A stretch of 64,000 nt of DNA from DASSSY01 sp035708205 (GCA_035708205.1 DASSSY010000006.1:496001-560000), one strand, 5' to 3'. Shown: positions 23,575 to 32,763, counted from the stretch's first letter. Notes: generated from the letters alone by a model not told the origin. Numbers and translations: made by a program.

Positions 23575-26500
23575 TTAGTTATCTTTTAGTTTGGATTGTG
23601 CCTGCTCCAGGGCTTTCACTTTCTCCAGTTTTTCGGTAGCCTCCTTTTTTAACGGGGCAATATTGGTATTTTTGACAATACTGGAAAGGGTAGCCTTGGC
23701 GTTAAAATAATCTTTTTCTTCCGTCAGGATATCACCCAGCAGCAAATAGCATTTTACAACCCAGTAATCCTGCCCGGCGGATGATTGTACGGCATAGCCC
23801 GCCTCTTTTTCAGCTTTCTTTAAATTCCCTTTTTCAAAGGAGATTTCTGCTATCCTGTAGCGGGCCTCCGCGCTGACCGTCCCCATGTTGGCTTTATCCA
23901 GCTCCTGGTAGAGGCTTAGCGCTTCATCAGGATAATTGTTCTTTTGAAGCGCCTTCGCCTTAAATAACCTGGCTTGTGCCTGGATGTTTGCGGGTAGATC
24001 GGGCAAGGTCAGCAAAGTATCGGCAAAGGCGGCGGTTTCGTCAAATTTGGTGAGCTCAAAATCGGATTTCATCAATCCCTCGTAAGCGATCTGCAGCAAT
24101 TGCCGGTCAACCGTGACATCTCTTAACCGGCCGTAGTATTTGGCGGCGCTTTCGTAATCTCCCCGCGTAAAAGCTATGCGGGCGGCACTGGCGGCTGCTT
24201 CCGCGGAAAAGTCGCTCCAGCCGGCATTGAGTACGGTGTCGAAATCCTGAAGCGCTTCAGGGTATTTTTTCACTTTCTCATTTGAGACCCCCCTGTAGAA
24301 ATGAGCCTTTACCGCGTTTTTGCCGTTGGTAAACTGCGCTAAATATTTACTGAACCCATTGATGGCGGCTGCCCAGTTTTCTTTATTGAAGTCCTGTATG
24401 GCGGCGTCATAATAAGTGCCCTCAATGGTAGACTGATTGGGAGAGGGCAGGTTATGTTCCTTCAGGAATGCGACATATTTGTCCGGTTCACCCTTGGCGA
24501 CATAAAGGCTGCGTAAGGCGTCGGAAGCCACATTCCGATTGGTGTCGGCCGGATAGGTCAGCAGGAATTCCTCATAATTATCAATGGCTTTGTCCTGGTT
24601 GCCTTTTAATTGGTAAGCATAAGCCAGCTTGATTAATGATTTAGCTTTGATGTTTTCAGGCGCCTGCCCGGACATGATTTGTTCAAATCCGCTGGTGGCG
24701 TTATCCAGATCACCTTCGTTCAATTGCGTTAAAGCCAGCTCATATTGGGCTTCGGGTCTATAATCGGAGACGGGTTGCTTGCTGATGAGCTCCTGGAGGA
24801 GCTGTTTTTTTGCCGCGTTGTCGCCCAGAAGCCCGTTAACGAGGCTAAGCTGGTACCGGGCATAATCCGGATTGGATGTCCCTTTGGCGATGGCGTCCTT
24901 GTACAGGGCACCGGCTTGCTGGAAATTGCGCTGCATGAAATAGGCGTCCGCTTCATGTAGTGTGGCCAGGGCATTGGCGGAATTATTGCTGCCGCCTGTT
25001 TTTTGCGCCTGGGCGAAAGCCTGGCCGGCATTGGAATAGTCGCCTAACTTCATTTGGGCATAGCCGATGATCATTTGGGCGTTCTGGATATTGGCGTTCG
25101 CGCTTATGGCCTTTATTTCCGGCGCATTGTATTGGGCTTTGCTGATAAAAGTATTGCAGAAATTGATGGCCTGTTGATAATGTTCCGTGCGATAAGCGAT
25201 TTCGCCCTTCCAGAAATAGGTGATGGCTTCATATTCCGGATTAACGGGTTGCTGCAGGGAAAGGTTGAAAATACTGTCGGCCTGGGAAAGGCGGTTATTT
25301 TGAATATCCTGCAATGCTTTACCGACGGCTACTTTCTGATAGATTTGCCAGGCGTCCTGGTTTTTGGGCGGCAGATTGCTCATGATGCGGAAAGCCTCGG
25401 CATAATTGTTGCTACGGGTCAGCAACTGCGATAGTAAGGTTGTGGCTTGGGGGGTAAATTTTGAATTGGGATAAGTCGTAATGAAATCATTGAATTTTTG
25501 TGTGGCGATACCGGTAAATCCTAATTCGTCCGATAACTGCGCATAAAGGAATGAGGCGGCTTCGGTTTGAGAAGGATTGAAATTCATGCCGGAGCAAATG
25601 TCAAAAGCGTTCCGCGCTCCCTGTTTGTCATTGACTTTTAAATAGCAATCACCCAACAGGTACATGGAGGTCTGTCCCAGAGAATCATGAGCGTTGCTGA
25701 GGGGCTGGAACCGCTTGATGGCCTCAGGCCATTTGTTCAGGCGATAATAGCAGTAAGCCAGCTCATACAACTCTTCTTTACGGATCTTGTCGGAATTGGC
25801 GTAATATTTTTCAAAAAAAGGCAGGGCATCGGCATATTTTTTTTGTTCGAAAAGTGTTTGTGCCGTCAGCAATTCCATATCCTTTGTGTAGTAAAGGCTG
25901 TCTTTGAGCAGGTATTTCCGGGAAATGTCCAGGACCTTTTCATGATCGCCTGAAAAATAATAGATCTCTGCTTCGTAGTAGGGAACGACGTCCTTATAAG
26001 TTGGCTCCTGGTCTACCTTCTCAAAGCTTTTAAGGGCATTGTCATAATCCTTGTCGTTGTAGGCCAAAAGCCCGTAATAGTAATTCCCCGGAATGTAATA
26101 TTTGCTCTTGGGCAGGTCTTTGATGGCTGCAAAAAGCGGCTTGGCTTCGGCAAATTGTTGATTATTGAAATAGCTGTACGCCAGTTCAAACTTCTTATCG
26201 GCAATCTCTTCATTGCCAAGGTAGGCGATATCAGCCTGCTCGTAATAACGAATGGCGTTTTGCAATTGCCCCTGACGGAAATAGTATTGGGCCAGATTTA
26301 AGGCTATATGGCTTTTGTAATCCGGGTTTATGACATTTTGCAGGTATTGTTGCGCCTGGCTAAGGCTTAGTTGCGCCTGGCTTTTGATTTCGCTGAGGGA
26401 AAGATAATAATTGGCTTTCTGCAGATCGGCGTCAGGAATCGTTTTAGGATTTTGAACCGTTACGTTCTTTCCTGCCGAACGGATATAATCTTTCAAAGTA

Positions 26501-26676
26501 GCCGCGGATAAGGAATAATGTCCCTGTTGGTATTGCTCAATGCCATGAAAAAGCAGTCCATTCTCTTTTTGGGTGCTTTCGGCAAACTGCGCCCTGAGAT
26601 CCCTGGGCGAAAAAATGGCAAAAGTCATGCCGAGCACAATATAGAAACGGAATGGTCGCAAAACAGTACGAATCAT
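23575..26676 (-). CDS. large exported tetratricopeptide-repeat protein
   Basis: 1033 residues: a signal peptide (cut near DLRAQF, ~29) then TPR units along most of the length (for example YYFRQGQLQNAIRYYEQAD, FEKVDQEPTYKD, LFEQKKYADALPFFEKYY in part, LIKLAYAYQLKGNQDKAIDNY in part). TPR solenoids of this size scaffold multi-protein complexes in the periplasm. The start at 26676 is preferred because a promoter element overlaps the upstream ATG at 26751. It is followed by the barrel gene 25 nt later, then the SPOR protein. Confidence 0.87.
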   Translation of the reverse strand: MIRTVLRPFRFYIVLGMTFAIFSPRDLRAQFAESTQKENGLLFHGIEQYQQGHYSLSAATLKDYIRSAGKNVTVQNPKTIPDADLQKANYYLSLSEIKSQAQLSLSQAQQYLQNVINPDYKSHIALNLAQYYFRQGQLQNAIRYYEQADIAYLGNEEIADKKFELAYSYFNNQQFAEAKPLFAAIKDLPKSKYYIPGNYYYGLLAYNDKDYDNALKSFEKVDQEPTYKDVVPYYEAEIYYFSGDHEKVLDISRKYLLKDSLYYTKDMELLTAQTLFEQKKYADALPFFEKYYANSDKIRKEELYELAYCYYRLNKWPEAIKRFQPLSNAHDSLGQTSMYLLGDCYLKVNDKQGARNAFDICSGMNFNPSQTEAASFLYAQLSDELGFTGIATQKFNDFITTYPNSKFTPQATTLLSQLLTRSNNYAEAFRIMSNLPPKNQDAWQIYQKVAVGKALQDIQNNRLSQADSIFNLSLQQPVNPEYEAITYFWKGEIAYRTEHYQQAINFCNTFISKAQYNAPEIKAISANANIQNAQMIIGYAQMKLGDYSNAGQAFAQAQKTGGSNNSANALATLHEADAYFMQRNFQQAGALYKDAIAKGTSNPDYARYQLSLVNGLLGDNAAKKQLLQELISKQPVSDYRPEAQYELALTQLNEGDLDNATSGFEQIMSGQAPENIKAKSLIKLAYAYQLKGNQDKAIDNYEEFLLTYPADTNRNVASDALRSLYVAKGEPDKYVAFLKEHNLPSPNQSTIEGTYYDAAIQDFNKENWAAAINGFSKYLAQFTNGKNAVKAHFYRGVSNEKVKKYPEALQDFDTVLNAGWSDFSAEAAASAARIAFTRGDYESAAKYYGRLRDVTVDRQLLQIAYEGLMKSDFELTKFDETAAFADTLLTLPDLPANIQAQARLFKAKALQKNNYPDEALSLYQELDKANMGTVSAEARYRIAEISFEKGNLKKAEKEAGYAVQSSAGQDYWVVKCYLLLGDILTEEKDYFNAKATLSSIVKNTNIAPLKKEATEKLEKVKALEQAQSKLKDN

Positions 26677-26748
26677 TAGGCTTTCTTTTGTTTTAAAATA
26701 GTTATTGGACTGATTATATATTTGGAAAAGTATAAACGTGAATGAGGG

Positions 26749-26756
26749 CAAAGATA
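26749..26756 (-). promoter_or_regulatory. -7 element of the TPR gene
   Basis: TATCTTTG on the minus strand at 26756-26749. It overlaps the ATG at 26751, so that ATG is not on this transcript, which supports 26676. Confidence 0.6.
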
Positions 26757-26889
26757 ATCAATCAACGGCGTTACAGCATTAAGGAAAATATAAAAGTCTG
26801 CCCGGCCTGTCGTATATCCCGGGTATGGTTCATGGGGATTTGCCATGGATAACAGGTAAAATTTTGTTGCCCGGGCATATTGGGAAATA

Positions 26890-26897
26890 TATTTTTG
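26890..26897 (+). promoter_or_regulatory. -7 element of the YpfJ-type peptidase gene
   Basis: TATTTTTG with a TTG (26867-26869) 20 nt upstream, 28 nt before the ATG. Confidence 0.55.
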
Positions 26898-26925
26898 TAT
26901 TTTTAGAACTTAAAAACAGGTTAAA

Positions 26926-27792
26926 ATGAAGTGGACGAACGAAAGAAGCCATAATGTCGAAGACCGCAGGGGGATGAAAGGCGGCAAAGCGTTGGTGGGT
27001 GGTGGCATTGGTACGCTTATCATTGCGGCAATTATTTATTTTATGGGTGGAGATCCTTCGGCGGTGCTTAATTCGGCCGGTTCAAGCCTAAGCCCGGCGC
27101 AGTCCCGGGCCGCGTCAACGGAACTGACAGCGGAAGAGTTGAAAACCCGTGAGCTGGTACAAATGATTGCTGCCTGGAACGAAGAAACCTGGTCGGGTAT
27201 TTTCCAGGAAAACGGCATGACGTTTACACCACCCAAAGTGGTCATGTTTACCCAGGCCACCCAGTCCGGCTGCGGACCGGCACAAGCGGCTATGGGGCCT
27301 TTTTACTGCCCTGCCGACCAGACCGTGTACGTGGATATGAGCTTTTTTAATGAGCTCCATTCCCGCTTTGGCGCGGATGTCACGCAGTTCACGGTGGCTT
27401 ATGTCATTGCTCATGAAGTCGGGCATCATGTCCAGACGCTTTTAGGGACTACGCAAAAAGTAGATCAAATACGCAGCAGCGGCCGGTATTCAGAAGCCGA
27501 TATGAACAAGATTTCCGTGGCTGTTGAACTACAGGCCGATTTTTATGCCGGGGTCTGGGCAAAACGGAACAATCAAAGGGTGCAGGGCGGCATATTAGAG
27601 CCGGGCGATATCGAATCTGCCGTAAGCGCCGCCCAGGCAGTCGGTGACGATAATATTCAAAAACGCGCCCAGGGCTATATCAACCAGGAAGCGTTTACGC
27701 ACGGCTCGTCCAAACAAAGGGTGGAATGGTTCATGAAAGGCTACAATACCGGGGATATCAAGCAGGGCAATACCTTTGAAACATTACTTTAA
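26926..27792 (+). CDS. YpfJ/KPN_02809 family neutral zinc metallopeptidase
   Basis: 288 residues opening MKWTNERSHNVEDRRG, the family signature, with a single membrane segment (~22-40) and a HEVGHH zinc site (163-168), a tail Glu-bearing helix (VELQADFYAGVWA), and a conserved Cys pair. It is an inner-membrane-anchored zinc protease of unknown substrate. Length and all motifs match the family. Confidence 0.9.
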   Translation: MKWTNERSHNVEDRRGMKGGKALVGGGIGTLIIAAIIYFMGGDPSAVLNSAGSSLSPAQSRAASTELTAEELKTRELVQMIAAWNEETWSGIFQENGMTFTPPKVVMFTQATQSGCGPAQAAMGPFYCPADQTVYVDMSFFNELHSRFGADVTQFTVAYVIAHEVGHHVQTLLGTTQKVDQIRSSGRYSEADMNKISVAVELQADFYAGVWAKRNNQRVQGGILEPGDIESAVSAAQAVGDDNIQKRAQGYINQEAFTHGSSKQRVEWFMKGYNTGDIKQGNTFETLL

Positions 27793-27892
27793 TCGTGTGA
27801 AGCTTGTTTTAACGACCAGTTGTTAAGATTTGGTCATTTCACAATCAACTTTACGGACACCCTTGTATTTTTAGCCCAAACAAAGTTTAAGC

Positions 27893-28405
27893 ATGAAGCG
27901 ATTATTGATCTTTGCCCTGTTGCTGATGCCGGGATTATTACAGGCCCAGGAACAAACAGACAAACGGACTGTCGCCCCGAAACCGGCTTATTATTATTAT
28001 ACCGGCATTCCTCCGTTTCAAACAACCCTGGTTAACGGGAAAACCTTTTCCAATAAAAACCTGGTTAAAAATAAGCCGGTCATTATGTTCTTATTTCTGC
28101 CCGATTGTGGTTATTGCCATAAGGAAATGGAATGGATTACTGCGGCCATGGCTAAGTTCGCGCATGTGCAGATTGTTATGGTTACCGACCAGTCTATCGC
28201 AGATATGGCGGACTATTACCAGGAGGCGGGCTTTTCAAAATATGACAATATTAAGATGGGCCGGCAGGAAAACCGCGGGCTCATCGGTTTTTACGGCTTA
28301 AAATATTACCCGGGAATTTTTGTTTACGACAAAAGCCATAAAATCGTTTATCATCATGAAGGCACCGTCCCGGTGGACACACTATTGCATTATCTGAATG
28401 ACTAA
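27893..28405 (+). CDS. exported thioredoxin-fold protein
   Basis: 170 residues with a signal peptide (cut near LLQAQ, ~19) and a thioredoxin fold: KPVIMFLFLPDCGYC, a CGYC redox motif at 72-75, then VTDQSIADMADYYQEAG, KYYPGIFVYD with a cis-Pro-like YPG. It probably acts as a periplasmic disulfide reductant (TlpA/ResA-like). It ends in front of a bidirectional terminator facing hemB. Confidence 0.82.
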   Translation: MKRLLIFALLLMPGLLQAQEQTDKRTVAPKPAYYYYTGIPPFQTTLVNGKTFSNKNLVKNKPVIMFLFLPDCGYCHKEMEWITAAMAKFAHVQIVMVTDQSIADMADYYQEAGFSKYDNIKMGRQENRGLIGFYGLKYYPGIFVYDKSHKIVYHHEGTVPVDTLLHYLND

Positions 28406-28419
28406 GCGCCGTTGATGAA

Positions 28420-28450
28420 GAAAGCGTTTGTATAAGCACCAAACGCTTTC
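28420..28450. terminator. bidirectional terminator
   Basis: GAAAGCGTTTG / CAAACGCTTTC with a 9-nt loop, between the convergent thioredoxin-fold gene and hemB. Confidence 0.75.
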
Positions 28451-28472
28451 CTCTGAAAATATGAAATGAAAG

Positions 28473-29453
28473 TTACCCCAGCAATTGGGCGGCATCCTTA
28501 GCAAAATAGGTCGAAATCAGGTCCGCGCCTGCTCTTTTGATACAGGTCAGGCTTTCCAGCATGGCTTTATCATGTTCCAGCCAGCCGTTCTGAGCAGCCG
28601 CTTTGATCATGGCATATTCGCCGCTGACCTGGTAAGCGCTGACAGGAATATTTACCGCGTTGCGGACTTCCCGAAGCACATCTAAGTTGGGCATGGCGGG
28701 CTTAACCATGACCATATCCGCACCTTCCGCCACATCTTTCAGGGCTTCGTTAATGGCTTCCCTCCTGTTCGCCGGATTCATTTGGTAAGTTTTCTTATCG
28801 CCAAATCCCGGCGCGCTGTCCAGGGCGTTCCTGAAAGGCCCGTAGAAGCAGCTGGCGTATTTCGCGGCATAGCTCATGATGCCCATGTGGATATGTCCGT
28901 GCTCTTCAAACGCCTGGCGCAGTGCGGCGATGCGGCCATCCATCATGTCACTGGGCGCTACCCAGTCGGCGCCGGCCTCGGCGTGAGAAAGCGCCATCTT
29001 CACCAGGGCTTCCACTGTTTCATCATTTAAAATATAGCCCGATTTTTGATCAACAATACCATCGTGGCCATACTCGGAATAAGGGTCAAGCGCAACATCC
29101 GTCATGATGATCATTTCCGGCACGGCGTCTTTAATGGCCTTGATGGTATCCTGCATCAACCCGTTCGGGTTCCAGGCTTCTTTGCCGGTATTATCTTTGA
29201 GGCTATCGGAAACCTTGACATAAGTGTTGACCGCTTTGATGCCTAACTTCCAGACCTCTTTCATTTCCTTCACGGTTTCGTCCAGGGAGCGGCGGTAATA
29301 TCCTGGCATGGATGATATTTCCTCTACATTGCTTTTTCCTTCCGTAATAAAGATCGGAAGCATAAAATCATTAGGCGTAAGCACGGTTTCGGCAACGATG
29401 TCGCGAATGGCCTGGCTACGTCTTACCGTGCGGTTGCGATGTTGAATGTACAT
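28473..29453 (-). CDS. hemB: delta-aminolevulinic acid dehydratase (porphobilinogen synthase)
   Basis: 326 residues; condenses two 5-aminolevulinate molecules to porphobilinogen. The Schiff-base lysine is in MVMVKPAMPNLD. The usual zinc triplet region DVxxCxYxxHGHxG reads DVALDPYSEYGHDG, so the zinc-binding cysteines are replaced, as in magnesium-type enzymes. The gene follows the four-helix-bundle gene by 27 nt, on the same strand as hemF, so it is likely transcribed with it. Confidence 0.96.
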   Translation of the reverse strand: MYIQHRNRTVRRSQAIRDIVAETVLTPNDFMLPIFITEGKSNVEEISSMPGYYRRSLDETVKEMKEVWKLGIKAVNTYVKVSDSLKDNTGKEAWNPNGLMQDTIKAIKDAVPEMIIMTDVALDPYSEYGHDGIVDQKSGYILNDETVEALVKMALSHAEAGADWVAPSDMMDGRIAALRQAFEEHGHIHMGIMSYAAKYASCFYGPFRNALDSAPGFGDKKTYQMNPANRREAINEALKDVAEGADMVMVKPAMPNLDVLREVRNAVNIPVSAYQVSGEYAMIKAAAQNGWLEHDKAMLESLTCIKRAGADLISTYFAKDAAQLLG

Positions 29454-29480
29454 ATTGATCTATGATTTGTAGTGTCTGAT

Positions 29481-29864
29481 TTACGATTTAGAGTTGCTCT
29501 TTTTAATGTTGAGGCGGCTTTTGGTGGTTTTGTCAGTAGCTGCAAAAATAGCAGTAAGTTCGTTAGCTTCTTTTATCAGCGAATCTAATAATTCATTATT
29601 TTGAATTAAACCGGCTTCTTTGATAACTTCAAGCCAATAATGTGTTTCATCGGCTTCTTCGAGTACAATTTCAATTTTATAAATGAAATCTGCTGTAGAT
29701 TTGGCACGGACGGTAGCTCTGTAATTGGCGCCCACGGACCCGGCTGAACGGATAATCTGTTTCGCAGTTTCAAACCCTGTCGCATTTCTAGGAAGCGATT
29801 CGCAAAGTCTGATAACGTTAATATGAAATTGTTTTGCCCTGTTTTGTAGTTCTGCTCTGTCCAT
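29481..29864 (-). CDS. four-helix bundle (S23 / IVS) family protein
   Basis: 127 residues of the S23/four-helix-bundle family (TIGR02436-like): GFETAKQIIRSAGSVGANYR, FIYKIEIVLEEADETHYWLEV, IKEANELTAIFAA. Such genes lie within rRNA intervening sequences or, as here, between unrelated genes; the Avd protein of diversity-generating retroelements is a relative, but no reverse transcriptase is here. It sits between hemF and hemB and is flanked by a 10-bp inverted repeat (TGTCTGATTT at 29473-29482 and its complement at 29887-29896), suggesting insertion as a unit. Confidence 0.9.
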   Translation of the reverse strand: MDRAELQNRAKQFHINVIRLCESLPRNATGFETAKQIIRSAGSVGANYRATVRAKSTADFIYKIEIVLEEADETHYWLEVIKEAGLIQNNELLDSLIKEANELTAIFAATDKTTKSRLNIKKSNSKS

Positions 29865-29930
29865 CCTGAAAAATTTATTTCACAAAAAATCAGACATCAG
29901 AAAATCAGATATCCGGAATATCACTCACTA

Positions 29931-30896
29931 TTATACCCATCTTTTCGGTTGTTGACAAACCCTCAGCAATTTTTCTTCTTCGCTACCCGGCAAAGGCTGG
30001 TAATTATAGTCGAAACGAACGGTGGGCGGCAGGCTCATCAGGATGCTTTCGGTGCGCCCGTTGGTTTTCAGGCCGAAAATAGTGCCGCGGTCGTGAATTA
30101 AGTTAAACTCTACGTAACGGCCGCGGCGGATTTCCTGCCAGTATTTATGGTCATCCGTAAAAGGCAGATCTTTTCTTTTTTCAACAATGGGGATGTAAGC
30201 TTCCGTAAAACAGCCGCCATTGGCCTGTTGAAAAGCGAATAATTGCTCCGTGTCCATTGTCCCGCCCGGTCTTAGATGGTCATAAAACACCCCACCTACG
30301 CCTCTCATCTCGAACCCGCGATGAGCATTATTGAAATAGTTGTCGCATTGCTTTTTATACTTCGGATATAAATCTTCGCCGAAAGGCTCAATAGTATTTT
30401 TCAAAGTCTTGTGAAAATGCCGGGCATCTTCCTCAAACAAATAATAAGGGGTCAGGTCGGCGCCGCCGCCAAACCAGCAATCAGTTATCTGTCCGTCCCT
30501 GTCATACAGCTCAAAATAGCGCCAGTTGGCATGTACGGTAGGCACAAAAGGATTAAAAGGGTGGATGACCAGGCTCAGGCCGCAGGCAAACCAGCGCCCG
30601 CCTTCGGTCATCGGTGGTAGTTTCAGCGCCTGTATCATGGGTGGTGTTATCTTGCCCTGCACTGCCGAGGAATTAACACCGCCTTTTTCAAAAACAGCGC
30701 CGGATGAGATAATGCGTGTCCGGCCACCGCCTGCATTCCCGTCCGGATCACGCAGCCAGCGCTCTTCCTGGAACCGGGCTTTCCCGTCTGCCTGTTCCAA
30801 TGCCCGGCAGATACTGTCCTGAAGGCCGTGGATATAATCCGTCCAGCGGTTGCGGAATGCTTTTGTAGCTGTTTTACATGTTGGCTCCGCCTGCAT
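29931..30896 (-). CDS. hemF: oxygen-dependent coproporphyrinogen-III oxidase
   Basis: 321 residues. Typical HemF segments are present: GGGRTRIISSGAVFEKGGVN (part), NPFVPTVHANWRYFEL, WFGGGADLTPYY, GGVFYDHL and EFNLIHDRGTIFGL. It oxidatively decarboxylates coproporphyrinogen III to protoporphyrinogen IX with O2, indicating aerobic haem synthesis. A TAGCTTTG element 16 nt upstream (30913-30920) suggests its own promoter, separate from hemACDE. The next genes downstream are the four-helix bundle and hemB. Confidence 0.95.
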   Translation of the reverse strand: MQAEPTCKTATKAFRNRWTDYIHGLQDSICRALEQADGKARFQEERWLRDPDGNAGGGRTRIISSGAVFEKGGVNSSAVQGKITPPMIQALKLPPMTEGGRWFACGLSLVIHPFNPFVPTVHANWRYFELYDRDGQITDCWFGGGADLTPYYLFEEDARHFHKTLKNTIEPFGEDLYPKYKKQCDNYFNNAHRGFEMRGVGGVFYDHLRPGGTMDTEQLFAFQQANGGCFTEAYIPIVEKRKDLPFTDDHKYWQEIRRGRYVEFNLIHDRGTIFGLKTNGRTESILMSLPPTVRFDYNYQPLPGSEEEKLLRVCQQPKRWV

Positions 30897-31315
30897 GATC
30901 TTTATTTTTTTGCAAAGCTATTTCAATACGACTTTTAGAAAAACGATTTTTATTCATTCTTTGGATTTATTGCAAAAAGATGACAATGACCGGTTATTCA
31001 GTTATCGCGAAGCGCTTCTGAAAGGTTTAAGGACTGAAAATCCTTGTGCCCTCATCAGCAGGGTAGATACCCCGGATTTTACCGGTATGTATAGAAAAAT
31101 CTTTGATTTCGGCAATTCTTTTTTCATTTGCTTGCTTCTCCGTGTGAAAGCAGCTTTAGGCCTTCTCGTACTTTTTGCCTGGAATATTAGGAAAACACCA
31201 TAGCGGTAAACTGAGATGAACCTGCAAATTCATAAACCGGCTAAAATGACAGGCCAGGTACTAAACACCAAAGTGATTTAAAAACCGGATTAAACAACCA
31301 AAATATTCCTGTAAG
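30897..31315. other. gap between hemF and hisI
   Basis: About 420 bases between divergent hemF and hisI. Only the hemF promoter (30913-30920) is clear. An open frame of ~115 codons on the plus strand crosses into hemF and has no family likeness; I judge it non-coding. Confidence 0.4.
30913..30920 (-). promoter_or_regulatory. -7 element of hemF
   Basis: TAGCTTTG on the minus strand, 16 nt before the hemF ATG. Confidence 0.55.
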
Positions 31316-31756
31316 ATGTTTGTAGATTTTAAAAAACAAGCGCTTATTCCCGCCATTATACAGGATGTCGCAAGCCTTCAGGTGCTGATGCTGGGCTATA
31401 TGAACGAAGAGGCTTTCAACCGAAAGCAAAAAGAAGGCAGGGCCTGCTTTTTCAGCCGCAGCAAGAAACGCTTATGGGTAAAAGGCGAAGCGTCCGGCAA
31501 CTATTTATGGGTTAAGGAAATCTTTACGGACTGCGATCAAGACACTGCTCTCATCCAGGTCAGCCCGGAGGGGCCTGCCTGCCATACCGGCGCGACCTCC
31601 TGCTTTAATAACGACGGGAACAAGGGATTTCTGTATAAATTACAACAATGGTTGCCCTGGAATAGGTTCTTAAAATGCCCTGCCCGGCTCAATCCGGTCT
31701 ACCGCCATTCTTTTACCGTATCCACAAAAGCTTTGGCGTTGTCTACAGGAATATGA
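31316..31756 (+). CDS. hisI: phosphoribosyl-AMP cyclohydrolase, HisE part lost
   Basis: 146 residues. The HisI metal-binding motifs are intact: D72-C-D-x-D76, CHTG (C89) and SCF (C96). Bacteroidota usually encode HisIE fusions of ~200 residues. Here the HisE start (GFLYKLQQ) is visible, but after that the sequence is unrelated (WLPWNRFLKCPARL) and runs 58 nt into the convergent hemE 3' end. The gene lies alone in the haem cluster, away from any his operon. It should still catalyse the third histidine step; the HisE pyrophosphatase activity must come from elsewhere. Confidence 0.88.
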   Translation: MFVDFKKQALIPAIIQDVASLQVLMLGYMNEEAFNRKQKEGRACFFSRSKKRLWVKGEASGNYLWVKEIFTDCDQDTALIQVSPEGPACHTGATSCFNNDGNKGFLYKLQQWLPWNRFLKCPARLNPVYRHSFTVSTKALALSTGI

Positions 31757-32721
31757 GGCAGGATGCCATGGCCTAAATTAGCTATATGGCCTTTTCTGCC
31801 AAATGCAGACAACATTTTCTGAACTTCCTTCTTTAATTCGGGAATGGGTAACAATAACTTTGCGGGATCGAAATTGCCCTGTAAAGTTACCTTTTCGCCT
31901 GCCAGAGAGCGTGCCGTTTGCGGCTCTATGCACCAGTCGATCCCTAAACCCTGCGCGCCGGTAGCGGCCATTTCTTTCAGGCTGTACCAGGCGCCTTTGG
32001 CAAAAATAATGACCGGCGCGTCCGTACTCACCGCGGCAACGATTTGCCGGGTATAAGGCAGGGCAATGGCTTCAAAATCGTGCTTGCCCAGCAAGCCTGC
32101 CCAGCTGTCGAAGATTTGTACCATATCCGCGCCGGCAGCGATTTGTGCTTTGAGGTAAGCAATGGTGGTATCGGTGATCATTTGCAGCAGCCGATGGGCC
32201 AGCTCGGGTTGCGTATAACAAAAGGCCTTAGCCTCATCAAAGGTCTTGGACCCTTTTCCCTGTACCATATAGCAAAGTAAGGTCCATGGAGCGCCGGCAA
32301 AGCCAACCAGGGGCACGCGCCCGTTGAGCTCCTGTTTGATCAGCCGAATGGCGTCAAACACATAATGAAGGGTGTCCTGGACATCCGGAATGTCAATGCG
32401 CTGCAGGTCTTTCTCGGTATGAACGGGGTTGGGCAGTAATGGTCCCTGATGCTCAATAAGCTGCACCTCAAGTCCCATAGCCTGTGGCACCACCAAAATG
32501 TCTGAAAATAAAATGGCAGCGTCCACGCCGATAATATCCACCGGTTGCAAGGTAATGGCGCAAGCCAGCTCGGGGGTTTGCACCCGTTCAAAAAAAGAAT
32601 ATTTTTCCCGGAGTTGTCGGTATTCGGGCAGATAGCGTCCAGCCTGACGCATCATCCAGACGGGTGTATGTTCTGTTTGCTCGCCGCGCAGGGCTTTCAG
32701 GATTAAGTCGTTTTTTAGCAT
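31699..32721 (-). CDS. hemE: uroporphyrinogen decarboxylase
   Basis: 340 residues. The substrate-binding loop PVWMMRQAGRYLPEYR (HemE signature 1) and GFAGAPWTLLCYM (signature 2) are intact. It decarboxylates uroporphyrinogen III to coproporphyrinogen III. It ends the hemACDE run; the gap to hemD is 42 nt. The last 58 nt overlap the converging hisI frame. Confidence 0.97.
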   Translation of the reverse strand: MLKNDLILKALRGEQTEHTPVWMMRQAGRYLPEYRQLREKYSFFERVQTPELACAITLQPVDIIGVDAAILFSDILVVPQAMGLEVQLIEHQGPLLPNPVHTEKDLQRIDIPDVQDTLHYVFDAIRLIKQELNGRVPLVGFAGAPWTLLCYMVQGKGSKTFDEAKAFCYTQPELAHRLLQMITDTTIAYLKAQIAAGADMVQIFDSWAGLLGKHDFEAIALPYTRQIVAAVSTDAPVIIFAKGAWYSLKEMAATGAQGLGIDWCIEPQTARSLAGEKVTLQGNFDPAKLLLPIPELKKEVQKMLSAFGRKGHIANLGHGILPHIPVDNAKAFVDTVKEWR

Positions 32722-32763
32722 GGGGCCGTTTTGATTTGATAATGCACAATAGGGTGCGCATCG

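Noticed and set aside
29481..29864. Diversity-generating retroelement Avd gene
   Set aside because: The family is related, but no reverse transcriptase, template or variable repeats lie nearby.
30850..31203. 117-codon plus-strand frame between hemF and hisI
   Set aside because: It begins inside hemF and holds no motif; the hemF promoter sits within it.
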